NCBI GenBank assembly: GCA_036488725.1
Contig: DASXHD010000075.1
Location: forward strand, 147,524-211,523
Length of the DNA stretch: 64,000 nt
From: DASXHD01 sp036488725
Lineage (GTDB): Bacteria; Myxococcota_A; Polyangia; Polyangiales; Polyangiaceae
Direction: 5' to 3'
Of this stretch, positions 25,309 to 32,451 are shown one piece after another (positions within the stretch are counted from its first letter, which is position 1; every line of letters begins with the position of its first letter). The notes beneath the pieces are model-generated. The model was given only the letters and a program-made list of their open reading frames with translations. It did no database searches and was not told where the DNA came from. The translations under genes and the position numbers were made by a program.

Positions 25309-25314
25309 TAACCT
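25309..25314 (+). promoter_or_regulatory. -10-like TAACCT, leaderless start of 25321
   Basis: TAACCT lies 6 bases before GTG 25321. Confidence 0.5.
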
Positions 25315-25320
25315 TCGTGG

Positions 25321-26058
25321 GTGAGCGATCTCCCCGAAACGGCGCGCCGCGCGCTCGAACGCGCGCGAGAAAAAAAACTCAGCTACGCCGTTCGGCTTCT
25401 GCGCGCGCCCGACGGTCGCACGCTCGTCGTCCTCGGTGAAGCGCACATGAAGCTCGCCGAGGCGGCGAAGATCGGCCACGACGTCGTCGCCGCGTTCGAG
25501 CTTCGCGGCGTCGAGACGTTCCAGCGCAAACGAGTTTTTCTCGGTCGCGCGCTCGGCGTGCTCATTCAAGCGCCGCGCACGCTCTTGCGTCTCGTCACGT
25601 TCGGCGCGGTCAAAGGCAGCACCATCACCGACGCGAAGCAGCTCCCGTCGGGTTACACCGTGGAGCTCGAGCGAACGAAGCACATCCCGTTCGGGCTGCA
25701 CGTGACGTCGCTCTACATGACGATCTACTTCACGTTCGCGTTCCTCGGGTTGCTCTTGCCGCTCATCGGGCCAATCGCGCCGCCGCTCGCCGCGCTCATC
25801 GTGACGGTCCTCTTCGCGCTGCAGGTGCACATGGTGCTGCTCGTGCCAGCGATCGTGCTGCGTCGATACTCGTGGAGCTGGATGATCCATCCGCTCATCG
25901 GGATCCTCACGCTTCGCGACGTGCTCATGTCCGAGGGCACGGTGACGATGCTCGCCGACCACCGAAAAGAAAAATTCGCGGTCGTCGTGATGGGCCGCGC
26001 GCATTTACCCGGCTTCTCGCGTTTGCTCATCGAGCGCCACGGCTTCACCGAGGCGTGA
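25321..26058 (+). CDS. TraB/TIKI-like membrane protein
   Basis: 245 residues. An N-terminal soluble segment has GEAH (39-42) followed by FELRGVE, and the C-terminus has VVVMGRAHLPG (about 221-231). Paired GxxH motifs of this kind mark the TraB/PrgY/TIKI metalloprotease-like superfamily. Between them are about two to four transmembrane helices (residues ~125-190), so the catalytic halves would be brought together across a membrane insert. Family membership is moderate confidence; substrate unknown. Start GTG. Its last 54 bases overlap the convergent zinc-ribbon gene. Confidence 0.65.
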   Translation: MSDLPETARRALERAREKKLSYAVRLLRAPDGRTLVVLGEAHMKLAEAAKIGHDVVAAFELRGVETFQRKRVFLGRALGVLIQAPRTLLRLVTFGAVKGSTITDAKQLPSGYTVELERTKHIPFGLHVTSLYMTIYFTFAFLGLLLPLIGPIAPPLAALIVTVLFALQVHMVLLVPAIVLRRYSWSWMIHPLIGILTLRDVLMSEGTVTMLADHRKEKFAVVVMGRAHLPGFSRLLIERHGFTEA

Positions 26059-26529
26059 CGCGCTCGCGCTATCCGACGACGGCCACGTTTGCGCGTCGTA
26101 GTCCATCACGTTGTCGGTTCCCGGCTCGGCGAGCGTGAGGCTCATCGCGCCGCTCTCGGAGACGCGCACCGTGAGCGCGATCTTCGGGACGCCGCGCGGC
26201 GCGCGCTGCCGAATCGGAAACGCGAAGCGCGCGAGCTCGCGCTCGCCTTGCATCATGTGCACTTTGAGCTCTTCCTGAGCGTCGCGCGACGTCGACACCG
26301 TCTCGGTGCAATGAATCGGGAGCGCCGCGCCCGCCTGCAAAAACGGAACGCGCAACGTCGGCGTGACGACGAACGCGACGTCTCCTTCGAGCCGCCGCCC
26401 GGTTTTGGTGCCGTGTTTGGCGACCGCGGCCGGCGTGCCGAGATCCGTCTGCGCGCCGCACCACGCACACGTGACGATGGGACCGGCGTCGAGTCGCAGG
26501 GGAGCGAGACAGTTCGCGCAGCGGGTCAT
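26005..26529 (-). CDS. Zinc ribbon fused to a stand-alone DnaK substrate-binding-like domain
   Basis: 174 residues. A zinc ribbon is formed by C4, C7, C21 and C24. Residues ~69-137 strongly resemble the beta-sandwich substrate-binding domain of Hsp70/DnaK: LPIHCTETVSTSRDAQEELKVHM matches DnaK's IPTK...FSTAEDNQ...IHV, MQGER matches LQGER, and APRGVPKIALTV matches APRGMPQIEVTF. The ADNKSLG loop is shortened. There is no ATPase domain and no lid, so it cannot cycle like DnaK. It is the last gene of the ABC1 kinase - LepB - methyltransferase operon, 11 bases after the methyltransferase. It may bind unfolded peptides; this is inference. Confidence 0.75.
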   Translation of the reverse strand: MTRCANCLAPLRLDAGPIVTCAWCGAQTDLGTPAAVAKHGTKTGRRLEGDVAFVVTPTLRVPFLQAGAALPIHCTETVSTSRDAQEELKVHMMQGERELARFAFPIRQRAPRGVPKIALTVRVSESGAMSLTLAEPGTDNVMDYDAQTWPSSDSASASRLGEAVALDEQTREAG

Positions 26530-26540
26530 GTGACCCGAAG

Positions 26541-27740
26541 CTACGCCTTCGCGCGCGCCCGCGCGAGCGACGCGCGCTCGAACGCGCCGCCGCCTTTCCA
26601 GCCGCAAAGCTTGGTGACGCCGGTCGCGTCTTCGCCGGCGACGACGCGCGTGAGACGCTCCGACGCGCGCGCGAAGAGCTCTTCTTCGCGCTCGATGGCG
26701 ATCCAGCGGCGCCCCATCTTGTGCGCGGTCGCCGCCGTCGTGCCGCTCCCCGCGCACGGGTCGAGCACCCAGTCGCCCGCGTCGGTCGTCATCGACAAAA
26801 TACGATGCATCAGCCGCTCGGGTTTCTTGTTGCGCGAGAAGACGACGCCGCCCTCGCGCGCGATGCCTTGAAACCCGATGTCGTCCCAGACGTTGGTGAG
26901 CGGCTCGACGATCTTCGGCTCGCCGTCGACCTCGCGGACTTTGTCGGCGAGAAATAAAATGCGATTGCCGCCGCGCACGATGAAGTCTTTGTGCGCGCCG
27001 CGCGCGAGACGAAACACGCGCTCGGGCGACATGCGCGAGCGCGTCACGATCTCGCGCGCCTCTTTGCCGATCGCCTCGAAGCGCGGCTGCGCGAAGCGCA
27101 CGACGTTCTCGGCGTGGCTCATCGCGAAGCGCTCGAGCTCGCGTTCGAACGTCTCGCCGCCGACCGAGCGCCGCGCCGCGTGGGTGCTCGCGTGTCCGAG
27201 CCTCTCGGCGACGACTCGCCCGAGCGGCGCAAAAGCCCATTTTTCAGCCGGATCGCGCGGGTTCTCGAGAAACGTCCGATACGACGCGTCGTAGCCGCGA
27301 CGCGCGCGGACGAGCGGGCTCAGTCGCAGCGCGCTCTTCTCGCGCGCCCACATGACGACGTAGTCGGTCACGTTCATCGGCCCGCGGTTGATCGCCTTGT
27401 GCCCGGTCGTCGCGCTTCGGACGATGGTCACGATCGCGAAGCGGTTGGCGCGACCGAAGACGGCGTCGCCCGTTTCGATCAGCGCGCCGAGCTCGGTGTC
27501 GTCGATCTCGCACGCGATCGTGCCGTTCTTCGCGACGAGCGGCGCCAGCGCTTCGAACGTCTCGCGCAGGCGCGCGGCCCACGCGTCCGGCGCGCGCGCG
27601 TCGTCGTACTCGGCGAACTTGCGCCCCGTGTTGAACGGCGGATCGAGATAGACGAGCCGAAATTTTTCGTTCCACGCGCGTCGCCTCGCGCGCATGACGC
27701 GCGCGTTGTCGCCGAGGACGAGCAAGCTCGAGCCCGTCAT
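26541..27740 (-). CDS. Type III Mod-like N6-adenine/N4-cytosine DNA methyltransferase
   Basis: 399 residues. The catalytic motif DPPFNTG (33-39, motif IV) comes before the SAM-binding DPCAGSGTT (about 327-335, motif I), the beta-class order of type III Mod subunits. The intervening ~200 residues would include target recognition. No restriction (Res) or nuclease gene is nearby, so it appears to be an orphan methylase. The ATG overlaps the lepB stop by 4 bases, tying it to a housekeeping operon instead of a mobile element. Target sequence unknown. Confidence 0.88.
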   Translation of the reverse strand: MTGSSLLVLGDNARVMRARRRAWNEKFRLVYLDPPFNTGRKFAEYDDARAPDAWAARLRETFEALAPLVAKNGTIACEIDDTELGALIETGDAVFGRANRFAIVTIVRSATTGHKAINRGPMNVTDYVVMWAREKSALRLSPLVRARRGYDASYRTFLENPRDPAEKWAFAPLGRVVAERLGHASTHAARRSVGGETFERELERFAMSHAENVVRFAQPRFEAIGKEAREIVTRSRMSPERVFRLARGAHKDFIVRGGNRILFLADKVREVDGEPKIVEPLTNVWDDIGFQGIAREGGVVFSRNKKPERLMHRILSMTTDAGDWVLDPCAGSGTTAATAHKMGRRWIAIEREEELFARASERLTRVVAGEDATGVTKLCGWKGGGAFERASLARARAKA

Positions 27741-28426
27741 CGCGGCGTCGTCTTCGCCGGTTTCTTCGCGAGGCACGCGTCGAACGCCGAGCGGAGCGAC
27801 TCCGCGCCGCGCGGCAGCTCGATTTTTCCGCTGCGCACGCGGCCGAGCGTGTTCTCCTCGGGCACGCCGCCGCCGAGCCCGCCGAACCACATGCGCGAGT
27901 CGTGACTGTTGTCGCGGTTGTCGCCGAGCACGTAATACTCGCCGCTCTTCACCGTGAAGGTCGGCGAAGACATCGCGAGCGAGTGATCGTCGTGAAAGAC
28001 GAGATACGTCTCGTCTCCGAGCCATTCGACGTCGAGCATCCCAGAGTGCGTCGGCGTCATCGAGTCGGCCTCGACGTAGCTCGTCTTGCCCACCTCGCAA
28101 TGCGGGATCTCCCAGCCATTGATCGTGACGACCGCGCCGTGCGTCTCGATCACGTCGCCCGGCAAGCCGACGACGCGCTTCAAGAAGTCTTGCTCGGGAT
28201 TCTCCGGATATCGAAAGACCATGATCGCGCCGTACGCGGGCTCCTTGTCGAGCTTGTGCACCCAGACGTGCGAGCCCGGCGGAAGCCCGGGATACATGCT
28301 GCCCGACGGGATTCGGAACGGCTCGAACACCGCGAGCCGCAGGGCGAGCGCGACGAGCGCCGCGCAGACCGTCGCCGCGACCAGGCTGCCGACGGCGATC
28401 AGCACGATGGTCTTGTTCTTCGCCAT
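27737..28426 (-). CDS. lepB: Signal peptidase I
   Basis: 229 residues. One N-terminal membrane anchor (about 8-30) precedes the catalytic domain. The nucleophile is Ser43 in PSGSMYP, the general base Lys83 in FLKRVVGLPGD, and box E is GDNRDNSHDSR. It removes signal peptides at the outer face of the cytoplasmic membrane. Its start overlaps the ABC1-kinase stop (TGATG) and its stop overlaps the methyltransferase start. Confidence 0.94.
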   Translation of the reverse strand: MAKNKTIVLIAVGSLVAATVCAALVALALRLAVFEPFRIPSGSMYPGLPPGSHVWVHKLDKEPAYGAIMVFRYPENPEQDFLKRVVGLPGDVIETHGAVVTINGWEIPHCEVGKTSYVEADSMTPTHSGMLDVEWLGDETYLVFHDDHSLAMSSPTFTVKSGEYYVLGDNRDNSHDSRMWFGGLGGGVPEENTLGRVRSGKIELPRGAESLRSAFDACLAKKPAKTTPR

Positions 28427-29817
28427 CAAGGAACCGGTTCGATTTCGCCGCGCACCCACGGGAGCGCGATGCGATGCCAGTTCGCCGTCGCGTTCATCCC
28501 GGCGAGCACGCTCGTGAGGCCCCACTGCAGACGATTCATGAACGTCTGATCCTTCGGCACGTGGATCGGCTTCGGCAAGTGCGGGAGCTTCGCGTCGTCC
28601 TTGAACATGATCTTCTTCGTGCCGCGCACGAGGAACGCGACCATCTCGCGGGCGTACTCCGGCGTGAAGGTGAACGGCTCGTCGACGACGATCGGCTTGG
28701 TCACGAGCCGCGTGTACTCGATGTACATCGGGAACGCCTCGGCGTCGGTCGGGTCGTAGCCGAGCGCGTCGATGCAAGCGCGATAGAACGCGTCGTCGTC
28801 GTTGTCCATTTGCGTGACGAGGTAACGCTTCTGTCCGGCGAGGAGATCGTGCGGCATCTCTTTGTGACAACCGAAATCGAGGAACGCGACTTTGCCGCCG
28901 CCCAAGAATCGATAATTTCCCGGATGCGGATCGGCGTACAAAACCGCGTGTTTCATGAGCGCGCGGATCATGAAGCGCCAAATGGTTTGCGCCGCTGCGT
29001 CTTTCTCCGATTGCGACGCTTCGGCGACGAAGGTCGCGTAGTCGACGCCGCCGACGAAATCGGCGGTGAGCACGCGGCGCGTCGAGAGCGAGTGGTGCAC
29101 GCGCGGAATCACGATGTCGTCGTCGCCGGCGTGCATCCGCCGAAAGCGATCGGCGATCTCGGCTTCTTTTCGATAGTCGAGCTCCTGCATGAAGACCGCG
29201 CGGATTTCGTCGAGGCCATCTTTCGTGTGGTACTTGCGCGCGACCGGCGCCATCATCGCCTCGAGGAGCGCGACGCTCTTCAAATCATTTTCGATCGCCT
29301 TGTCGATGCCGGGGTACTGCACTTTGACCGCGACGCGATCGCCGCCCTTGGTCGTCGCGCGGTGCACTTGGCCGATGCTCGCCGCGGCGAACGGTTCGGC
29401 TTCCCACTCGGCGTAGATCTCGCTCGGGTGCGCGCCGAGATCTTCGGTGATGACGCGCACCGCGGCCTCGGGCGAGAGGGGCGGGGCTTTGGATTGGAGC
29501 TTCTTCAGCGTTTTTTGGAAGCGCTCCTCGTAACCGGGCGGCGCGAGGCCGTCGATGTACGACGCCATCTGTCCGAGCTTGAGCGGCAGTCCCTTCATCT
29601 CGCCGAGCGTCTTGAGCATGGCTTCGGCGGTCTTCTTCGCGCTCTCGGCGACCTTGCGACGTTCGTCGTCGGTGACCTCGCGCTCTTTGCCTGTGACCGC
29701 GCGCCGCATCGCGGCGGTCGCCATCGGAAGCGAGCGCGCACCGAGCGCGCCGAGCCGCGCGAGCCGACCGAGCCTCGACACCGGAGGCTTGTCGGGTCGA
29801 TCGCGCTCTTCGGTCAT
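28426..29817 (-). CDS. ABC1/AarF (UbiB)-family atypical kinase
   Basis: 463 residues of the ABC1/ADCK/UbiB family, which supports quinone biosynthesis or lipid homeostasis. It has the diagnostic KxGQ motif (K80-Q83 in LPLKLGQMASYID), the Ala-rich loop AAASIGQVH, catalytic VAVKVQYPG, ADPHPGNY and LDFG. It heads a four-gene operon with lepB, a methyltransferase and a DnaK-SBD-like protein. A consensus-like TATACT box lies 8 bases before ATG. Confidence 0.92.
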   Translation of the reverse strand: MTEERDRPDKPPVSRLGRLARLGALGARSLPMATAAMRRAVTGKEREVTDDERRKVAESAKKTAEAMLKTLGEMKGLPLKLGQMASYIDGLAPPGYEERFQKTLKKLQSKAPPLSPEAAVRVITEDLGAHPSEIYAEWEAEPFAAASIGQVHRATTKGGDRVAVKVQYPGIDKAIENDLKSVALLEAMMAPVARKYHTKDGLDEIRAVFMQELDYRKEAEIADRFRRMHAGDDDIVIPRVHHSLSTRRVLTADFVGGVDYATFVAEASQSEKDAAAQTIWRFMIRALMKHAVLYADPHPGNYRFLGGGKVAFLDFGCHKEMPHDLLAGQKRYLVTQMDNDDDAFYRACIDALGYDPTDAEAFPMYIEYTRLVTKPIVVDEPFTFTPEYAREMVAFLVRGTKKIMFKDDAKLPHLPKPIHVPKDQTFMNRLQWGLTSVLAGMNATANWHRIALPWVRGEIEPVP

Positions 29818-29825
29818 GCGCGCTC

Positions 29826-29831
29826 AGTATA
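29826..29831 (-). promoter_or_regulatory. -10-like TATACT of the 29817 operon
   Basis: TATACT on the minus strand lies 8 bases before ATG 29817, allowing at most a 1-3 base leader. Confidence 0.5.
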
Positions 29832-29927
29832 ACGACGGCCTCGCCCTGCGTCGGCACACTTTGGCGTCGCACCACGAAGAAAACGCCGATTTTCCCGCCG
29901 GCCCATGCTTTGCAAAACGCAGCTGTC

Positions 29928-30521
29928 ATGAAGAAGGCGGTGCTCTTGGTGCTTTTCACGATCGCGTGCGACGGCGCGCTCTTCGTCGAGCCCGGTGACG
30001 GCGGTCCGACGCCGGACGCCGGCTCGAGCGAGTGCCCGAGCTCGCCGCCCGAGCAAGGCGCGTCGTGCGATCACGAAGGTCTCGACTGCGAGTGGGGAAA
30101 CGATCCGAACCTCGCGTGCAACACGACCGGGCACTGCAGCGGCGGTCAGTGGAGCGTTCAAGTGGCGTTCGGACAATGTCCGACGCCGCCGAACCCGAGC
30201 GGTTGCCCGTCGTCGTTCACGAGCGTTCCCGTCGGCCAGCTCTGCGGCTCGCTCGTCGGCACGACGTGCTCGTATCAGCAAGGCTTCTGCGGATGCTCGG
30301 CCGAAACGGGCGGCCCGTATCCCGCCGACGCCGCCGCGATCGCGACTTGGATCTGCGAGTCGCCCGAGCCCGGCTGTCCGCAGCCGCGACCCAAGCTCGG
30401 CAGCTCGTGCTCGCAAGAAGGGCTCGCGTGCGACTACGCGCCGTGCTCGCTGCCGACCGGCGCGAGCCTCGTCTGTCAGAACGGCGCATGGCAGGACCAG
30501 CCGTACGGGTGCGCGTTGTAG
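29928..30521 (+). CDS. Cysteine-rich lipoprotein
   Basis: 197 residues. Signal peptide with FTIAC lipobox (Cys at about 13), a short Gly/Asp/Pro linker, then about eighteen cysteines in repeats of the form GxxCxxEGLxC and CSGGQW, each probably a small disulfide-bonded unit. The two SCxxEGLxCDY/CEW copies are an internal duplication. Function unknown. ATG 29928 is preferred to 29910 because it gives the signal peptide. Confidence 0.75.
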   Translation: MKKAVLLVLFTIACDGALFVEPGDGGPTPDAGSSECPSSPPEQGASCDHEGLDCEWGNDPNLACNTTGHCSGGQWSVQVAFGQCPTPPNPSGCPSSFTSVPVGQLCGSLVGTTCSYQQGFCGCSAETGGPYPADAAAIATWICESPEPGCPQPRPKLGSSCSQEGLACDYAPCSLPTGASLVCQNGAWQDQPYGCAL

Positions 30522-30527
30522 TAGCAT
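30522..30527 (+). promoter_or_regulatory. -10-like TAGCAT, leaderless start of 30535
   Basis: TAGCAT lies 7 bases before ATG 30535, starting one base after the stop of the preceding lipoprotein gene. Confidence 0.5.
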
Positions 30528-30534
30528 CCGCCCG

Positions 30535-31284
30535 ATGGCAAACCGTACGTTTGCGGTCGGCGACATTCACGGCGATCTCGACGCGCTCCTGCGCGTGATG
30601 GGAAAGCTTCCGCCGCTCGACGAGAAAGACACGCTCCTCTTCCTCGGCGATTACATGGATCGGGGCACGCAGTCGGCGCAGGTGATCGACTTTTTGCGCA
30701 ACCGGCTGCCGGCGCGCACCAAGGCGCGCGTCGTCACGCTGCGCGGGAACCACGAGGACGGCTGGCTCCGCGTCGTCGAGGGCGGCTGGCCGGAGTTCGT
30801 CGCGCCCGAGGGCAACGGCTGCCTCGCGTGCATGCGCTCGTTCACCGGAAAATCGTACGCGCACGGCGACTCGGCGACCGAGGACGACTTGCGCCTCATG
30901 ATGTCGGGCGAGTTCTTCCCGAAAGACGTGCTCGCGTGGATGCGCGCGCTCCCGCATTATTACGAGGACGAGCACGCGATCTACGTGCACGCGGGTTTGC
31001 CGTTCCACGAAGGAAAATTTCTCCACCCGCGCGACGTCGAGCACAAAGCGGTGCTCCTCTGGGTGCGCACGATGCAGTTCTTTCTCGACTATCGCGGCAA
31101 GCTCGTCGTCGTCGGCCACACGTCGACCGACAACTTGCCGCCCGAGCTCTCGAGCTTCACGCCCGAGGACCCGCTCGACATGTGGGTCGGCGAGAACGTC
31201 ATCGTGACCGACACCGGCTGCGGCAAGGGCGGGTTTTTGACGTGCCTCGAGCTCCCGGCGAGGCGCACGTACGAGTCGCGGTGA
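30535..31284 (+). CDS. PPP-family protein serine/threonine phosphatase
   Basis: 249 residues with all metallophosphoesterase signatures of bacterial PPP phosphatases: GDIHGD (9-14), GDYMDRG (38-44), GNHE (71-74), then VHAG and VGHT. The dinuclear metal centre should be intact. Its stop overlaps the GTG start of a Ser/Thr kinase by 4 bases, so the two opposing activities are co-translated. An ApaH-type dinucleotide hydrolase activity is an alternative, but the kinase linkage favours a protein phosphatase. Confidence 0.88.
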   Translation: MANRTFAVGDIHGDLDALLRVMGKLPPLDEKDTLLFLGDYMDRGTQSAQVIDFLRNRLPARTKARVVTLRGNHEDGWLRVVEGGWPEFVAPEGNGCLACMRSFTGKSYAHGDSATEDDLRLMMSGEFFPKDVLAWMRALPHYYEDEHAIYVHAGLPFHEGKFLHPRDVEHKAVLLWVRTMQFFLDYRGKLVVVGHTSTDNLPPELSSFTPEDPLDMWVGENVIVTDTGCGKGGFLTCLELPARRTYESR

Positions 31285-32447
31285 GCGCGCTCGAGCTCCC
31301 GCACCGCTTCGGTCGATACCTTCTGTTCGATCGCATCGGGCAAGGCGGGATGGCCGAGCTCTTCCTCGCGCGGCAGCATTCGACGCTCGCGGCCGATCGA
31401 CTCTTCGTCGTGAAGCTGATTTTGCCCGTCTGGGCGGAGCGCCAAGATTTTTCGGAGATGCTCGTCGCCGAGGCGAAGCTCGCCGCGAGCCTTCAGCACG
31501 CGAACATCGTCACGGTGTGGGAGCTCGGGCGCGAAGAAGGCCGGCTCTTCATCGTGATGGATTACGTCGAGGGCTTCGACCTCGCCGCGCTCCTCAAACG
31601 CTGCTCGAAGGAGAAGGTCGCGCTCCCGACCGAGCTCGCGCTCCACGCGGTGAGCGAGCTCCTCGGCGCGCTCGAGTACGCGCACAAGAAAGACGTCGTG
31701 CACCGCGACGTGTCGCCTTCGAACGTGCTCGTCTCGTTCGACGGCGAGGTGAAGCTCTGCGATTTCGGCATCGCGCGCGCGAACGCGGCGATTTCGGAGC
31801 AGCCGTCCGAGGCGATTCAAGGCAAGGCGGGTTACATGAGCCCGGAGCAAGCCCGCGGCGAGGTGCTCGACGGTCGCGCCGACTTGTTCGCAGCGGGCAT
31901 CATCTTGTGGGAGCTCCTCGCCGGACGAAAATTGTATCGCGGCGGAGACCTCATCGAACAAGCGCGCGCCGCCGACGTGCCCGAGCTCCCCGCGCGGGGC
32001 CTCCCGGACGAACCGAAGCTCCACGCGATCGTCTCGCGCGCGCTCGCGCGAAATCGCGACGACCGTTACGCGACCGCCGGCGACATGCGCGCCGATCTCA
32101 TCGGATGGACCGTCGCCGCCAAGCTCACCGCGAACCCCATCCGTCTCGGCGACTGGCTCCAACGACACTTCGGCGAAGAGCTCGTCGCCCAACGCCGCGC
32201 CCGCGAATCCGCCGCCAAATCGCTCGACGCCTCTCCCAAACCTGCGCCGGCCCTGCTCACCCCCGAGCCCGCAAGCATCTCGTACAAGCCCGACGAGCCC
32301 ACCCCCGAGTCGCTGTCGCCCATCGACATCTCTCCACCGTCGAAACAAGTCGCGACCGCGTCAAAACAAAAATCGCCGCCGTGGCTCGTCATCGCCGCAG
32401 GTCTCCTCATCCTCGCAGTCCTCGCCTGGCTCATCGCCCACCACTGA
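31281..32447 (+). CDS. Eukaryote-like Ser/Thr protein kinase, membrane-anchored
   Basis: 388 residues. Kinase domain (about 10-270) with Gly loop GQGGMAEL, catalytic Lys45, HRDVSPSN, CDFG and SPEQA. The linker is Pro/Ser-rich and a single C-terminal transmembrane helix (about 368-386) leaves only a few residues outside, so unlike the 16134 kinase it has no sensor domain. Start GTG within the phosphatase stop. PriA begins 4 bases after its stop. It may phosphorylate FHA or sigma54-activator proteins, but no target is shown. Confidence 0.92.
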   Translation: MSALELPHRFGRYLLFDRIGQGGMAELFLARQHSTLAADRLFVVKLILPVWAERQDFSEMLVAEAKLAASLQHANIVTVWELGREEGRLFIVMDYVEGFDLAALLKRCSKEKVALPTELALHAVSELLGALEYAHKKDVVHRDVSPSNVLVSFDGEVKLCDFGIARANAAISEQPSEAIQGKAGYMSPEQARGEVLDGRADLFAAGIILWELLAGRKLYRGGDLIEQARAADVPELPARGLPDEPKLHAIVSRALARNRDDRYATAGDMRADLIGWTVAAKLTANPIRLGDWLQRHFGEELVAQRRARESAAKSLDASPKPAPALLTPEPASISYKPDEPTPESLSPIDISPPSKQVATASKQKSPPWLVIAAGLLILAVLAWLIAHH

Positions 32448-32451
32448 CCCA

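Noticed and set aside
28474..29832. 452-codon plus-strand frame opposite the ABC1 kinase
   Set aside because: Composition of an antisense frame; the ABC1 gene has KxGQ and other motifs.
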